Positions 32,315-40,847 of a stretch of DNA of 64,000 nt are shown one piece after another. The stretch spans positions 1,094,443 through 1,158,442 of the forward strand of contig NZ_JACBFQ010000001.1 in NCBI RefSeq assembly GCF_021401125.1, written 5' to 3'. A program made the translations under genes and the position numbers. How positions within the stretch are numbered: position 1 is the first letter of the stretch; each line of letters opens with the position of its first letter. Below the pieces are notes generated by a model, which made no database searches, had not been told where the DNA came from, and worked only from the letters and a program-made list of their open reading frames with translations. Source of the stretch: Xanthobacter sp. NM-59 (GTDB taxonomy: Bacteria; Pseudomonadota; Alphaproteobacteria; Rhizobiales; Xanthobacteraceae).

Positions 32315-32411
32315 CGGCCTGCGACCCCGTTTCTATAACCAGCATCGGGCCGCCGGCGCCACACGGCGAAGGCACCGGGGAACGCAAGGCGGCCGAGGTG
32401 GTGCAAACGGG

Positions 32412-32702
32412 TCACAGGGTCTCCAGGATGACGAACACCTCCTCGCCCCCCGCAGCAAGGGCGCTGTCGGCGGCATCGTGGAGCAGCAGGTCATCCACCC
32501 GTGCGCCGGGCGGGCCGGCGCGGCAGGCATCCACCATGGCTGCCACCAGCGCCTCGTCGCCGGCAACCACCGCCTCAACCGCTCCGTTGGAGCGGTTGCG
32601 CACCCAGCCCTTCAGCCCGCGCACCTGCGCCTCATACGCGCACCAGGCCCGGTAGCCCACGCCCTGCACCCGGCCACGCAACGTTATATGCACCACGCGC
32701 AT
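32412..32702 (-). CDS. acyP: Acylphosphatase
   Basis: The 96-residue protein has the acylphosphatase signature GRVQGVGYRAW (catalytic R) and GLKGWVRNRSNGAVEAVVAG (catalytic N). It hydrolyses carboxyl-phosphate bonds such as acetyl phosphate. The ATG at 32702 follows GGGAGG; an upstream GTG at 32708 would overlap that site. It is a small cytosolic enzyme standing between a glycosyltransferase and an envelope protein gene, without clear operon linkage to either. Confidence 0.92.
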   Translation of the reverse strand: MRVVHITLRGRVQGVGYRAWCAYEAQVRGLKGWVRNRSNGAVEAVVAGDEALVAAMVDACRAGPPGARVDDLLLHDAADSALAAGGEEVFVILETL

Positions 32703-32726
32703 GCGCACCTCCCCTGTCGCGGAGCG

Positions 32727-33560
32727 TCACGGCTGGCAGTTGCCGCCCGCCGGCAGCGCCTCGAAGGAGGTCATGCTGCCGATGAGCGCGAACCGGCCGT
32801 AATCGATCTTCAGGTCGCCCACCACGCCATTGTCATAGAGGGTGAAGCTCATCACATAAGCGGGCCCCTCGTCGATGGCACCGGGCTCGAAATAGCTGAC
32901 CGCCACCGGATAGGAGAGATGCCCGGCCAGGGCTTCGCGGGCCGCGGGCGCCAGGCGCCCCCCGCCGCTGCCGGCCCGCCCGATCACGGCCAGCGTGTCA
33001 TAGACCTTGGCGGGGTCGCTGGCGCCGTCATAGACCTTGGCCGAAAGCGTGCCCTCCCCGGCCGCAGCGGCCGCCAGAACTTTCAGCACGTGCTGCGTCG
33101 GCATCAGGATGGCGCCGTGAAGGACCTTGACCGCGTCATCGGGCCTGGTCACCACCACCTTCAGCGTATCCGCCCCCTCGCGCGTCACGCTGGCGGCGAC
33201 CTCCTCGACCTCGTCATCGCTGTCGGTCTTGCTTTCGAAGCGATAGGCCGCGCCGTCCCCCGCCTCCCACGACTTGGAGGTGACGGTCTGCCGCGCGCCG
33301 CCCTTTTCCCCGCCCCGGCTCTCGCTGGTCTGTCGGGTCAGGGTGTCGTAGCCCGCGCAGGCGTCGCCGGTGAGCTGGTAATTGATGCTCCCGCTCATGT
33401 CCTCGAGCTGGCCCGTGGGCCGCGAGCCGTCCAGGGTGAGCGCATAGGTGGCCCGGTGGGGCAGCAGCGCCATGGCCGCCGCCGGCCCGCACAGGACGAG
33501 GGAGAAGGCGAGTTGTCCGCCCATGCACAGGAGCGCCAACGCGCCCGATCGAAGCCTCAT
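32727..33560 (-). CDS. eipB: EipB-type envelope integrity protein (DUF1849)
   Basis: The 277-residue protein starts with a signal peptide (MRLRSGALALLCMGGQLAFS ... cleavage after AAA-MA). The mature protein matches the EipB family: LLPHRATYALTLDGSRP, GSINYQLTGDACAGYDTLTR, GAILMPTQHVLKVLAA, SYPVAVSYFEP and YVMSFTLYDNGVVGDLKIDY. In Brucella EipB is a periplasmic spiral-shaped protein needed for envelope stability, with a disulfide joining N- and C-terminal cysteines. Here TGDACAG and the final GGNCQP fit that pair. The start at 33560 has GGAGGAGAGG upstream. Confidence 0.8.
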   Translation of the reverse strand: MRLRSGALALLCMGGQLAFSLVLCGPAAAMALLPHRATYALTLDGSRPTGQLEDMSGSINYQLTGDACAGYDTLTRQTSESRGGEKGGARQTVTSKSWEAGDGAAYRFESKTDSDDEVEEVAASVTREGADTLKVVVTRPDDAVKVLHGAILMPTQHVLKVLAAAAAGEGTLSAKVYDGASDPAKVYDTLAVIGRAGSGGGRLAPAAREALAGHLSYPVAVSYFEPGAIDEGPAYVMSFTLYDNGVVGDLKIDYGRFALIGSMTSFEALPAGGNCQP

Positions 33561-33687
33561 CCGCGCCTCTCCTCCACATTTCCCGGCCGGCATTCCCAAA
33601 GGGATGCGCTTGCGTCCCACCCCGCCTTCAGCGAAGAGGAGGGCCCAATTGCGCACACCGTGTGGCAGGAACCCGCAAGGAGTCCTC

Positions 33688-34152
33688 ATGACCTCGTCCA
33701 TTGAACAGAAGCTCGCCGCACTCGGAATCACCCTGCCCACGCCCAATCCGCCGCTGGCCAATTATGTTCCGGTGGTGCGCACGGGCAATCTGCTGTTCAT
33801 CTCCGGCCAGGTTTCCATCGACGCGGCGGGCAAGATCATCACCGGCAAGCTCGGCGGCGGCGTGGACATTGCCACCGGCGCGGCTGCGGCCAAGCTGTGC
33901 GCCATCAACCTGCTGGCCCATACCAAGGCCACCATCGGCGATCTCGACAAGCTGGTGCGCGTGGTGAAGGTGGTGGCGTTCGTGAACTCCACCCCGGACT
34001 TCGTGGACCAGCCCAAGGTTGTGAACGGCTGCTCCGACCTGCTGGTGGAAGTGCTCGGAGACAAGGGCCGCCATGCCCGCTCCGCGGTCGGCATCGCCGC
34101 CCTGCCCTTCGACGCGGCGGTGGAAGTCGAAGCCGTCATCGAAGTGGCCTGA
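33688..34152 (+). CDS. ridA: RidA-family enamine/imine deaminase
   Basis: The 154-residue protein (MTSSIEQKLAALGITLPTPN) has the YjgF/YER057c/UK114 core: GNLLFISGQV, AKLCAINLLAHTKATIGDLD and the C-terminal HARSAVGIAALPFDAAVEVE, where the arginine binds the carboxylate of imine substrates. It is longer than E. coli RidA (128) and belongs to the YjgF subgroup starting with a helical extension. A hairpin terminator follows at 34179. Confidence 0.88.
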   Translation: MTSSIEQKLAALGITLPTPNPPLANYVPVVRTGNLLFISGQVSIDAAGKIITGKLGGGVDIATGAAAAKLCAINLLAHTKATIGDLDKLVRVVKVVAFVNSTPDFVDQPKVVNGCSDLLVEVLGDKGRHARSAVGIAALPFDAAVEVEAVIEVA

Positions 34153-34178
34153 ACCTGACACGTCTTTAAACAGGAGCG

Positions 34179-34227
34179 CCCCGAAGTCTTCCCCGCTCCA
34201 CGGGATGCGGAACGACTTCGGGGTTTT
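34179..34227 (+). terminator. Intrinsic terminator after ridA
   Basis: CCCCGAAGTC (34179-34188) pairs perfectly with GACTTCGGGG (34214-34223), followed by TTTT at 34224-34227. It lies 27 bp after the ridA stop. The 25-base loop can fold further (GCTCC with GGATGC region). Confidence 0.7.
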
Positions 34228-34297
34228 GAGTTCACGCGTTCTCCAGGTGAAGCGAAGGTCCGTTCGCGCGAGAACGCTCAAGGATGGGTGAGCTCTG

Positions 34298-35041
34298 GTG
34301 GGCGATTTTTCTTGGCTCACGGCGCGGCCCATCGCCCATCGCGGGCTCCACGATGCCGCAAAGGGCATCGTGGAGAACACGCCTTCGGCGGTGGATGCGG
34401 CCATTGCGGGCGGTTTTTCCATCGAGGTGGACCTTCAGCTCTCCGCCGATGGTGTGCCCATGGTGTTCCATGATGCCACCCTGGAGCGCCTCACCGCCGG
34501 CCAGGGGCCTTTGGTCGCCCTCACCGCGCGCGAACTCCAGGCCCTGCCCTTCAAGGGCTCCACCGACCACATGATGCGCCTGGACGATCTGCTGGAACGC
34601 GTGAACGGCCGCGTGCCCCTGGTGATCGAGCTGAAGAGCGAGCGCCACGCCAATACCGACCTTGCGGTTCGCGCCAGCCGCCGCATCGCCGCCTATGACG
34701 GCCCAGCCGCGCTCATGTCGTTTGATCCACGCCTGCTGCCCACTGTGCGCACACACGCGCCGGCCGTCGCGCGAGGCATCGTCGCCGAATTCGACTTCAG
34801 CGGGCCCGACTGGCCGGGCCTCAATGTGTTTCAACGGATGCTGCTCGGCCATCTGCTGCACTGGCCGGCCTCGCATTTCCAGTTCGTCGCCTACCGCGTG
34901 GCCGATCTCGATTCGCTGGCGCCGCAGATGGCCCGCCAGTTCGGACTGCCGCTGCTCACCTGGACCGTCCGCACCCCAGAGGATCGCGCCCGCGCCGCGC
35001 GCTATGCCGACCAGATGATCTTCGAGGGCTTCCTGCCCTGA
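34298..35041 (+). CDS. Glycerophosphodiester phosphodiesterase
   Basis: The 247-residue protein has the GDPD motifs: IAHRGLHD (catalytic H, R), GIVENTPSAVDAAI, SIEVDLQLSADGVPMVFHD (E and D for metal, second catalytic H) and MRLDDLLE with VIELKSE. It hydrolyses glycerophosphodiesters to glycerol-3-phosphate and an alcohol. There is no signal peptide, so it is cytosolic. It uses a GTG start at 34298; it is 63 bp from the next gene in the same direction. Confidence 0.88.
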   Translation: MGDFSWLTARPIAHRGLHDAAKGIVENTPSAVDAAIAGGFSIEVDLQLSADGVPMVFHDATLERLTAGQGPLVALTARELQALPFKGSTDHMMRLDDLLERVNGRVPLVIELKSERHANTDLAVRASRRIAAYDGPAALMSFDPRLLPTVRTHAPAVARGIVAEFDFSGPDWPGLNVFQRMLLGHLLHWPASHFQFVAYRVADLDSLAPQMARQFGLPLLTWTVRTPEDRARAARYADQMIFEGFLP

Positions 35042-35104
35042 GGGGCGGCCCTGCGACCGTCCGTCGCGCTTTCAGGGCGGCGCTGCGGTGCACACTGTAT
35101 CCTT

Positions 35105-36277
35105 ATGCCCGACGCCCGCATTCGCATTCTCCCGTCCCTGTCCGAAATCCCGGCGGCCCAGTGGGATGCCTGCGCCGCGGGCGGCGCGGCGCGGCCCGAG
35201 CCTTTCGTCAGCCACGCCTTTCTCTCCGCTTTGGAGGAGACCGGCTGCGTCAGCGCCAAGACCGGCTGGCTGCCCCAGCACCTGGTGCTTGAGGGGGCCG
35301 ATGGAACAGTGACGGCCGTGGCGCCGGCCTATCTGAAGGGCCATTCGCGCGGCGAATATGTCTTCGACCAGGGCTGGGCGGATGCCTACCATCGCGCCGG
35401 GGGCAGCTATTATCCCAAGATCCAGGTGGCTGTGCCCTTCACCCCGGTCACCGGCCGGCGCCTGCTGCTGCGCGATCCGGCCGACCCCGCCGCCCGCCCG
35501 GCGCTGGCCGCCGGGCTGAAGCAGCTGGTTCAGCTGCGCGAGGCCTCGTCCGCCCATGTTACCTTCGCCACGGAAGAGGAATGGCAAAGCCTTGCCGCGC
35601 AAGGCTTTCTGCAGCGCACGGACCGGCAGTTCCACTGGACCAATGCCGGCTATGGCAGCTATGATGACTTCCTGGGCGCCCTCGCCTCCCGCAAGCGCAA
35701 GGCGCTGAAAAAGGAGCGGCGCGAGGCGCTGGCGGATAACATCACCATCGAATGGCTCACGGGCGCGCAGATCACCGAAGCCGCCTGGGATGCCTTCTTC
35801 GCCTTCTATACGGATACCGGCGCGCGCAAATGGGGCTCGCCCTATCTCAACCGCGCCTTCTTCTCCCTGGCGGGCGAGCGGCTGGGCGATCAGATCCTGT
35901 TGGTGATGGCCAGGCGCCAGGGCCGCTACATAGCCGGCGCGCTCAACTTTATCGGGGCGGAGGCCCTGTATGGGCGCTATTGGGGCGCCATCGAGGAGCA
36001 CCCCTACCTGCATTTCGAGGTCTGCTACCATCAGGCCATCGACTTCGCCATCGCGCGCGGACTCAAGGTGGTGGAAGCCGGGGCCCAGGGCGAGCACAAG
36101 CTTGCCCGCGGCTACCTGCCGACCACCACCTATTCGGCCCACTACATCGCCCATCCAGGGCTGCGGGCCGCGGTGGAGCAATATCTGGAGCACGAGCGCA
36201 CCTATGTGGCCGAGGACGCGGCCGTGCTGACCGATCTTGGCCCCTTCCGCCGCGGCGGCGAGCCGGAACAGGACTGA
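35105..36277 (+). CDS. DUF482/PF04339-type acyltransferase (GNAT-like, FemAB-related)
   Basis: The 390-residue protein matches the family called peptidogalycan biosynthesis or GNAT: SHAFLSALEETGCVSAKTGW, VAPAYLKGHSRGEYVFDQGW, YYPKIQVAVPFTPVTGRRLL, SRKRKALKKERREA and YHQAIDFAIARGLKVVEAGA with GEHKLARGYLP. The two-domain acyl-CoA transferase fold is like FemAB. The in vivo substrate is not known; an amino acid or cell-wall precursor is usually suggested. ATG 35105 gives the standard N-terminus. Confidence 0.82.
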   Translation: MPDARIRILPSLSEIPAAQWDACAAGGAARPEPFVSHAFLSALEETGCVSAKTGWLPQHLVLEGADGTVTAVAPAYLKGHSRGEYVFDQGWADAYHRAGGSYYPKIQVAVPFTPVTGRRLLLRDPADPAARPALAAGLKQLVQLREASSAHVTFATEEEWQSLAAQGFLQRTDRQFHWTNAGYGSYDDFLGALASRKRKALKKERREALADNITIEWLTGAQITEAAWDAFFAFYTDTGARKWGSPYLNRAFFSLAGERLGDQILLVMARRQGRYIAGALNFIGAEALYGRYWGAIEEHPYLHFEVCYHQAIDFAIARGLKVVEAGAQGEHKLARGYLPTTTYSAHYIAHPGLRAAVEQYLEHERTYVAEDAAVLTDLGPFRRGGEPEQD

Positions 36278-36423
36278 CCCGGGCCCGGATTCCGCCCGGA
36301 TCGAAGGTACCGTTGGCAGGAACGCCACACCCCTGAACCGAATGCCATTTCTCCCTCTGCCCCACGTTGCGGGACGGGAGGCGCCGTCGCTATAGTCGCC
36401 GCTCCCGCAATGAGGGGGTGCAA

Positions 36424-37209
36424 ATGACGTATTGTTGTGGAGTTCTCGTGCGCGACGGTCTGGTGCTGATCGCCGACACCCGGACCAATGCGGGACTCGA
36501 CAACATCTCCACCTTCCGCAAGCTCCAGATCTTCGAGGAGCCGGGACGCCACGTCATCGGCATCGCCTCCGCCGGCAACCTCTCGGTCACCCAGTCGGTC
36601 ATCAGCCTGCTGAACGAGGGTGTGGAGGACGCGGAAACCGGCGAGCGCCACCAGCTGCGCGAGGCGCGCACCATGTTCCAGGCGGCGCAGCTCGTGGGCC
36701 GCGCCATCCGCCAGGTGCATCACATGAACGGCCTCGTGATGGAGCAGTCGAGCACCATCAATTTCGAGGTGTCGTTCCTGCTGGGCGGCCAGATCGCCGG
36801 CGGGCCCATGCGCCTCTATATGATCTATTCCGCCGGCAACTTCATCGAGTGCACGCAGGACACGCCCTTCCTCCAGATCGGCGAGCATAAGTACGGCAAG
36901 CCCGTGCTCGATCGCGCCGTGACCTACGAGATGGAGATTGCGGACGCGCTCAAGACCAGCCTCATTTCCATGGATTCGACCATGCGCTCGAATCTCGGCG
37001 TGGGGCTGCCCATCGACGTTCTGGTGGTGTGCCCCGACAAGCTCCAGGCCGAGCTGAAATATCGCATCGAGCCCGGCGAGCCCTACTTCCATGATCTGCG
37101 CGAACGCTGGTCGGCCGCCCTGCGCGCCGCCCACAGCTCCATTCCGCGCCCGCCCTACCTGAAGGCGGTGCAGACCTACGTGCCGCCCAAGCCCGACGAC
37201 GAGGCCTGA
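36424..37209 (+). CDS. Proteasome-like Ntn-hydrolase protease
   Basis: The 261-residue protein begins MTYCCGVLVRDGLVLIADTR, the N-terminus of proteasome-type proteases, where Thr2 becomes the nucleophile after Met removal. The ADTRTN segment supplies the aspartate and IGIASAGNLSVTQ the conserved strand and glycine turn; IAGGPMRLYMIYSAGNF and GKPVLDR follow. These bacterial proteins are distinct from HslV and often lie in operons with transglutaminase-like and alpha-E genes, which are absent here. The start at 36424 places the threonine correctly; the 36367 start would not. Confidence 0.85.
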   Translation: MTYCCGVLVRDGLVLIADTRTNAGLDNISTFRKLQIFEEPGRHVIGIASAGNLSVTQSVISLLNEGVEDAETGERHQLREARTMFQAAQLVGRAIRQVHHMNGLVMEQSSTINFEVSFLLGGQIAGGPMRLYMIYSAGNFIECTQDTPFLQIGEHKYGKPVLDRAVTYEMEIADALKTSLISMDSTMRSNLGVGLPIDVLVVCPDKLQAELKYRIEPGEPYFHDLRERWSAALRAAHSSIPRPPYLKAVQTYVPPKPDDEA

Positions 37210-37220
37210 GCGACCAACAA

Positions 37221-37248
37221 AAAAGGGCGCCCCTGCGGGCGCCCTTTT
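37221..37248. terminator. Bidirectional terminator
   Basis: A perfect 12-bp stem (AAAAGGGCGCCC at 37221-37232 with its complement at 37237-37248) and a 4-base loop sit between two convergent genes. A-rich on the left and T-rich on the right, it works as an intrinsic terminator in both directions. Confidence 0.9.
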
Positions 37249-37269
37249 CGTTTCAGCCGCGAAAGCCGA

Positions 37270-37725
37270 TCAGGCCTTGGCCTCGAGCTTGGCGGAAACG
37301 ATCTTGTCGGGATCCTTCACCGGCTCGCCGCGCTTGATCTTATCCACATTCTCCATGCCCGAGATCACCTCGCCCCACACGGTGTACTGGCCGTCCAGGA
37401 AGCGGGCGTCGGCGAAGCAGATGAAGAACTGGCTGTCGCCGGAATCGGGGTTCTGGGCGCGGGCCATGGAAACGGTGCCGCGCTTGTGCGGCAGGGCATT
37501 GAACTCAGCCTTCAGCTTCTTGCCCGAGCCGCCCATGCCGGTGCCGGTGGGATCGCCGGTCTGGGCCATGAAGCCCTCGATGACGCGATGGAACGGCACG
37601 CCATTGTAGAAGCCCTCGGACACCAGCTCCTTGATGCGGGCCACGTGGCCGGGGGCGGCATCGGGACGGAAGGCAATGGTCACAGGCCCCTGGGTGGTCT
37701 CGAGGACCAGGATCTCTTCACTCAT
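37270..37725 (-). CDS. ppiB: Cytosolic cyclophilin-type peptidyl-prolyl isomerase
   Basis: The 151-residue protein has VPFHRVIEGFMAQTGDPTGT, FNALPHKRGTVSMARAQNPD, SGDSQFFICFADARFLDGQY and VWGEVISGMENVDKI: the catalytic arginine and the Q-F-F and W motifs of cyclophilins. No signal peptide is present, so it is cytosolic. The start at 37725 (MSEEILVLET) fits the family. It is the last of three leftward genes after coaD and the exported paralogue. Confidence 0.9.
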   Translation of the reverse strand: MSEEILVLETTQGPVTIAFRPDAAPGHVARIKELVSEGFYNGVPFHRVIEGFMAQTGDPTGTGMGGSGKKLKAEFNALPHKRGTVSMARAQNPDSGDSQFFICFADARFLDGQYTVWGEVISGMENVDKIKRGEPVKDPDKIVSAKLEAKA

Positions 37726-37882
37726 GGGATTGTCCTTTCGGAGCGTGGCGGGGGCGCGAGGCCGCCGCGCGGGGATTTCACTACAGGTGGGCGCGTTTTC
37801 AGAGGACGAAATGGCGCGCCGCGAGCGATTCTCCGCCACCCGTGCCCAAGCGGGCCGTGGCGGAGAACAGGCGCTCATGCTC

Positions 37883-38455
37883 TCACTTGGCGTCCTTGAC
37901 GTCGGAGGCCACCTGCATCTTCACGATGCGATCGGGATTGGTCACCGTGCCATTCGCGGCGGCGGAGCCCTTCTTGATCTTGTCGATATACTGCATGCCC
38001 GACACCACCTCGCCGACGACCGTGTACTGGCCGTTCAGGCTCGGGGTTTCGTCCAGCATGATGAAGAACTGCGAGTTCGCGCTGTTGGGGCTGGAGGCGC
38101 GCGCCATGCCCACAACGCCGCGCTTGAACGGCACGTTGGAAAACTCCGCCGGAAGGTTCGGATATTTGGAACCGCCGGTGCCGTTGCCATACTGGCCGTC
38201 GCCGGTCTGGGCCATGAAGCCGTCAATGACGCGGTGGAACGGAACGTTGTTGTAGAAGCCCTCGCGGCTGAGCTGCTTCAGGCGCTCCACATGCTTGGGG
38301 GCGAGATCGGGCCGCAGCGCGATCACCACCCGGCCGTAGGGGGTGTCGAGATAAAGCGTGTTCTGCGGGTCGCTCTTCGGCTGGGCCGCCGCCGGCAGGG
38401 CGAAGGCGAGCGCGATGAGAAGTCCGGCGCAGACACGGCCGATTGCTCGCAGCAT
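37883..38455 (-). CDS. ppiA: Exported cyclophilin-type peptidyl-prolyl isomerase
   Basis: The 190-residue protein starts MLRAIGRVCAGLLIALAFAL, a signal peptide cleaved after AAA-QPK, then carries the cyclophilin core VPFHRVIDGFMAQTGDGQYG, SPNSANSQFFIMLDETPSLN and GQYTVVGEVVSGMQYIDKI. It acts as a folding catalyst in the periplasm. AGGAGAA precedes the ATG at 38455. It is a paralogue of the next gene, separated from it by 157 bp, so the pair arose by duplication with one copy exported. Confidence 0.9.
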   Translation of the reverse strand: MLRAIGRVCAGLLIALAFALPAAAQPKSDPQNTLYLDTPYGRVVIALRPDLAPKHVERLKQLSREGFYNNVPFHRVIDGFMAQTGDGQYGNGTGGSKYPNLPAEFSNVPFKRGVVGMARASSPNSANSQFFIMLDETPSLNGQYTVVGEVVSGMQYIDKIKKGSAAANGTVTNPDRIVKMQVASDVKDAK

Positions 38456-38518
38456 GAGGTTCTCCTCGGAAATGCCCCCCACGGGGGGCGAAACGAAAGC
38501 GGGATCCGCGATGGCAGC

Positions 38519-39019
38519 TCAGCGCCGGAAGCGCGTCTTCAGGCGCTCCAGCACCGGCGCCGGAACGAAAGCGGAGACATCCCCGCCCATGGCCGCGATT
38601 TGCCGCACGAGCGTGGCGGTGATGGGGCGGACCGAGGGGGAGGCCGGCAGGAAAACGGTTTGGATGGCCGGCGCCATGGCGGCATTCATGCCGGCCATCT
38701 GCATCTCATAGTCGAGATCCGTGCCATCACGCAGCCCGCGGATAAGCAAGCTCGCCCCCACATCCCGCGCGGTATTGACGATGAGCCCGTCGAAGGTGAT
38801 CGCCTCGATGGCGGCATTCTCCTCGGCCGCCACCGGCGCGCACACCTCGGTGAGCATGGCCAGGCGCTCTTCCGCCGAAAAAAGAGGTGCCTTGCCGGGA
38901 TGCACGCCAACGGCGAGCACCAGCCGATCGGACAGGCGGCACGCCGCGCGCACCACGTCCAGATGGCCGTTGGTGAGCGGATCGAACGAGCCGCCATAAA
39001 TGGCCGTACGGGGCTTCAT
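38519..39019 (-). CDS. coaD: Phosphopantetheine adenylyltransferase
   Basis: The 166-residue protein has [20 protein letters not shown], the nucleotidyl-transferase motif with NGHxD, then [20 protein letters not shown] and [20 protein letters not shown]. It makes dephospho-CoA from 4'-phosphopantetheine and ATP. The usual ISST(L/F)VR at the end is [18 protein letters not shown] here, a normal variation. The ATG at 39019 follows GGGGAGGG. It heads the coaD-ppiA-ppiB set. Confidence 0.93.
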   Translation of the reverse strand: MKPRTAIYGGSFDPLTNGHLDVVRAACRLSDRLVLAVGVHPGKAPLFSAEERLAMLTEVCAPVAAEENAAIEAITFDGLIVNTARDVGASLLIRGLRDGTDLDYEMQMAGMNAAMAPAIQTVFLPASPSVRPITATLVRQIAAMGGDVSAFVPAPVLERLKTRFRR

Positions 39020-40235
39020 GCGCCCTCCCCTGTTCCTGCCCTGCGGTTCGGCCACGATCTGCGTCGAATGCGCGTGACCTTCGCTGCGGAAGGGTTAGCC
39101 GCCCCCGCCGGCCAGCGCAACCGGGGCCGTTGGCCGCGCCGCGCTCGCACGCCCTTTTCAAGACCCATCCCGGAGCAGACCTGCCTCCGCCGCCTGCGCC
39201 GCCCAGCAGCGTTTCATCAGCCGAACAGCCGCCACGCAACGGCCTGGATTGTCACGGACGGTCAAACCCCACCAGCCGCTCATTGTTGAGCCCGATCATG
39301 ACCCATCCCGTGCAAGGGACCTCGGCCGCACATCGGCCGCATGCAACGGGTTGTACCCCTCTCGACCACACGGCCCCCTCATCCCGCAAAAGCTCACCGC
39401 GGATCGAGCCGCGCAATGCTCCTCGCGACCGGCAGTCGCCCGATCATGCGGAGGGCGCGCGACACGCCTCACCGGCTGTATTGGGGGCGCGATGAGGTCT
39501 CGTTCTGATCAACACAGGCGGAAGACTCTCCGGAGACAACTGGGGTAGCAACCGTTCTCCCCCCGGTCTCGCCCTCTGACGTTGCCCATCCTGGCCGCTC
39601 TATGTCCGATCGACATTTGAGACGCACGGTTTGCGAGGGCTCGTTCCCTCTCCGGCCCGCAGGGGAGAGTGAAAGAGGGGGCAGGACCGCCTGTGCCGGA
39701 ACGGCCTGGGCCGGAACCGCCGCAGTGTGCAGCGACAGGAGCGTCAAGACTTTTGAGATGTTCGGAGCGTTGCCCTTCGCCTCGCCGACGGGGCCACCTT
39801 CCCAACGTTTTGCCCTCGACCTCTCCCCAGCAAACGGGAGAGGACGCCGCTCCATGAGGAATACGGCGGTGGTGGCATATCGGCTGCGCCACACGCGCTG
39901 AATGTCGATCGGGCCTAAACCAAAGCGGCCACCCCGCCTCATCACGCGCCGCGCTGCGGCAACGCCCTGCGCGCTGAAAACGACGGTGCTTCAAAGCAAC
40001 GCAAAGCTAGATCGCGGAGAGGACTCGGCCAATCGTTGGCCAGGAACACGCCCCGCTAACCTGGAGCCGCACGATGTTCTCAGGCCCATCACGCGCGACT
40101 TCGACCGGCATGCAGCGTGTGCAGGCGTCGGCAATCCGGATCATTCCCCCCTCATCCGCGAACGGGAAAATCCTTCATTTTATCGATTAACGCACCTTCC
40201 TCGCGCGAAGCCGTGTCCACTTCGCTCGAAGAGCT
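39020..40235. other. Gene-free 1.2-kb gap with repeat-like hairpins
   Basis: No frame here has a ribosome binding site and convincing protein composition. Two hairpins share the same stem, CTCTCC/GGAGAG at 39648-39653 with 39664-39669, and CCTCTCCC/GGGAGAGG at 39820-39827 with 39836-39843, which looks like an intergenic repeat element of the CCTCTCC...GGAGAGG kind seen in GC-rich genomes. The gap interrupts the usual close gyrA-coaD arrangement, so it may be a site of past insertion and decay. Confidence 0.45.
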
Positions 40236-40847
40236 CTAACGGCGCCCGGCCGCCAGCAGCACAGCAGCGCCGCCCACCAGAATGCCGGCCGACACCCGAT
40301 CCGCGATCTGCGCGAAGCGGCCAGAAAGGGCAGCACGAGCGCGATCCGCAGCCAGCGCCCACAGCACGTCGCCGACCAAGGCCACCGCGGCAAAAACGAA
40401 AGCCAGCACCGCGATCTGCGCCAGCGGCTGCTCTGTATCCGTCACAAACTGCGGCAGGAACGCCGCATGGAACAAAAGCGTCTTGGGATTGGCAAACGCC
40501 ACCGCCAGTCCACGCCCGAACGCGGCATGGGCGGATGGGGCGGACGTCGCAGGCCCGCCCCCCGCGCCGCGCCACTGACGGATGGCCAGCCACACCAGAT
40601 AACCCGCCCCCACATAGCGAACCAAGTCGAAATGATGGGAGAAGGCTTCAACCAGATACGCGAGCCCCGCCGCCACCACCGCCAGTTGGGCCACCAGCCC
40701 GACATTGACTCCAGCGGCGGTCAGGATGCCCGCCCGACTGCCGTATCTCAGGCTGGTTCCGACGATGAGAGCCACATTCGGCCCGGGCGTCGCCGCAAGG
40801 GCAACGCACGCGAGCACGAACAAGGCCAAGCTCTCCAGCGGAATCAT
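40236..40847 (-). CDS. LysE/RhtB-family exporter
   Basis: The 203-residue protein has six hydrophobic helices and the LysE-family motif [20 protein letters not shown] after the first helix, with [18 protein letters not shown] in the middle. Members export amino acids such as lysine, threonine or homoserine lactones; the substrate is not deducible. Its ATG overlaps the gyrA stop by four bases, so it is translated from the gyrA transcript. Confidence 0.88.
   Translation of the reverse strand: MIPLESLALFVLACVALAATPGPNVALIVGTSLRYGSRAGILTAAGVNVGLVAQLAVVAAGLAYLVEAFSHHFDLVRYVGAGYLVWLAIRQWRGAGGGPATSAPSAHAAFGRGLAVAFANPKTLLFHAAFLPQFVTDTEQPLAQIAVLAFVFAAVALVGDVLWALAADRARAALSGRFAQIADRVSAGILVGGAAVLLAAGRR

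Noticed and set aside
39469..39945. A 158-codon minus-strand frame in the gap near coaD
   Set aside because: The translation follows the CCTCTCC/GGAGAGG repeat DNA and has no domain, so it is more likely a repeat-derived frame.
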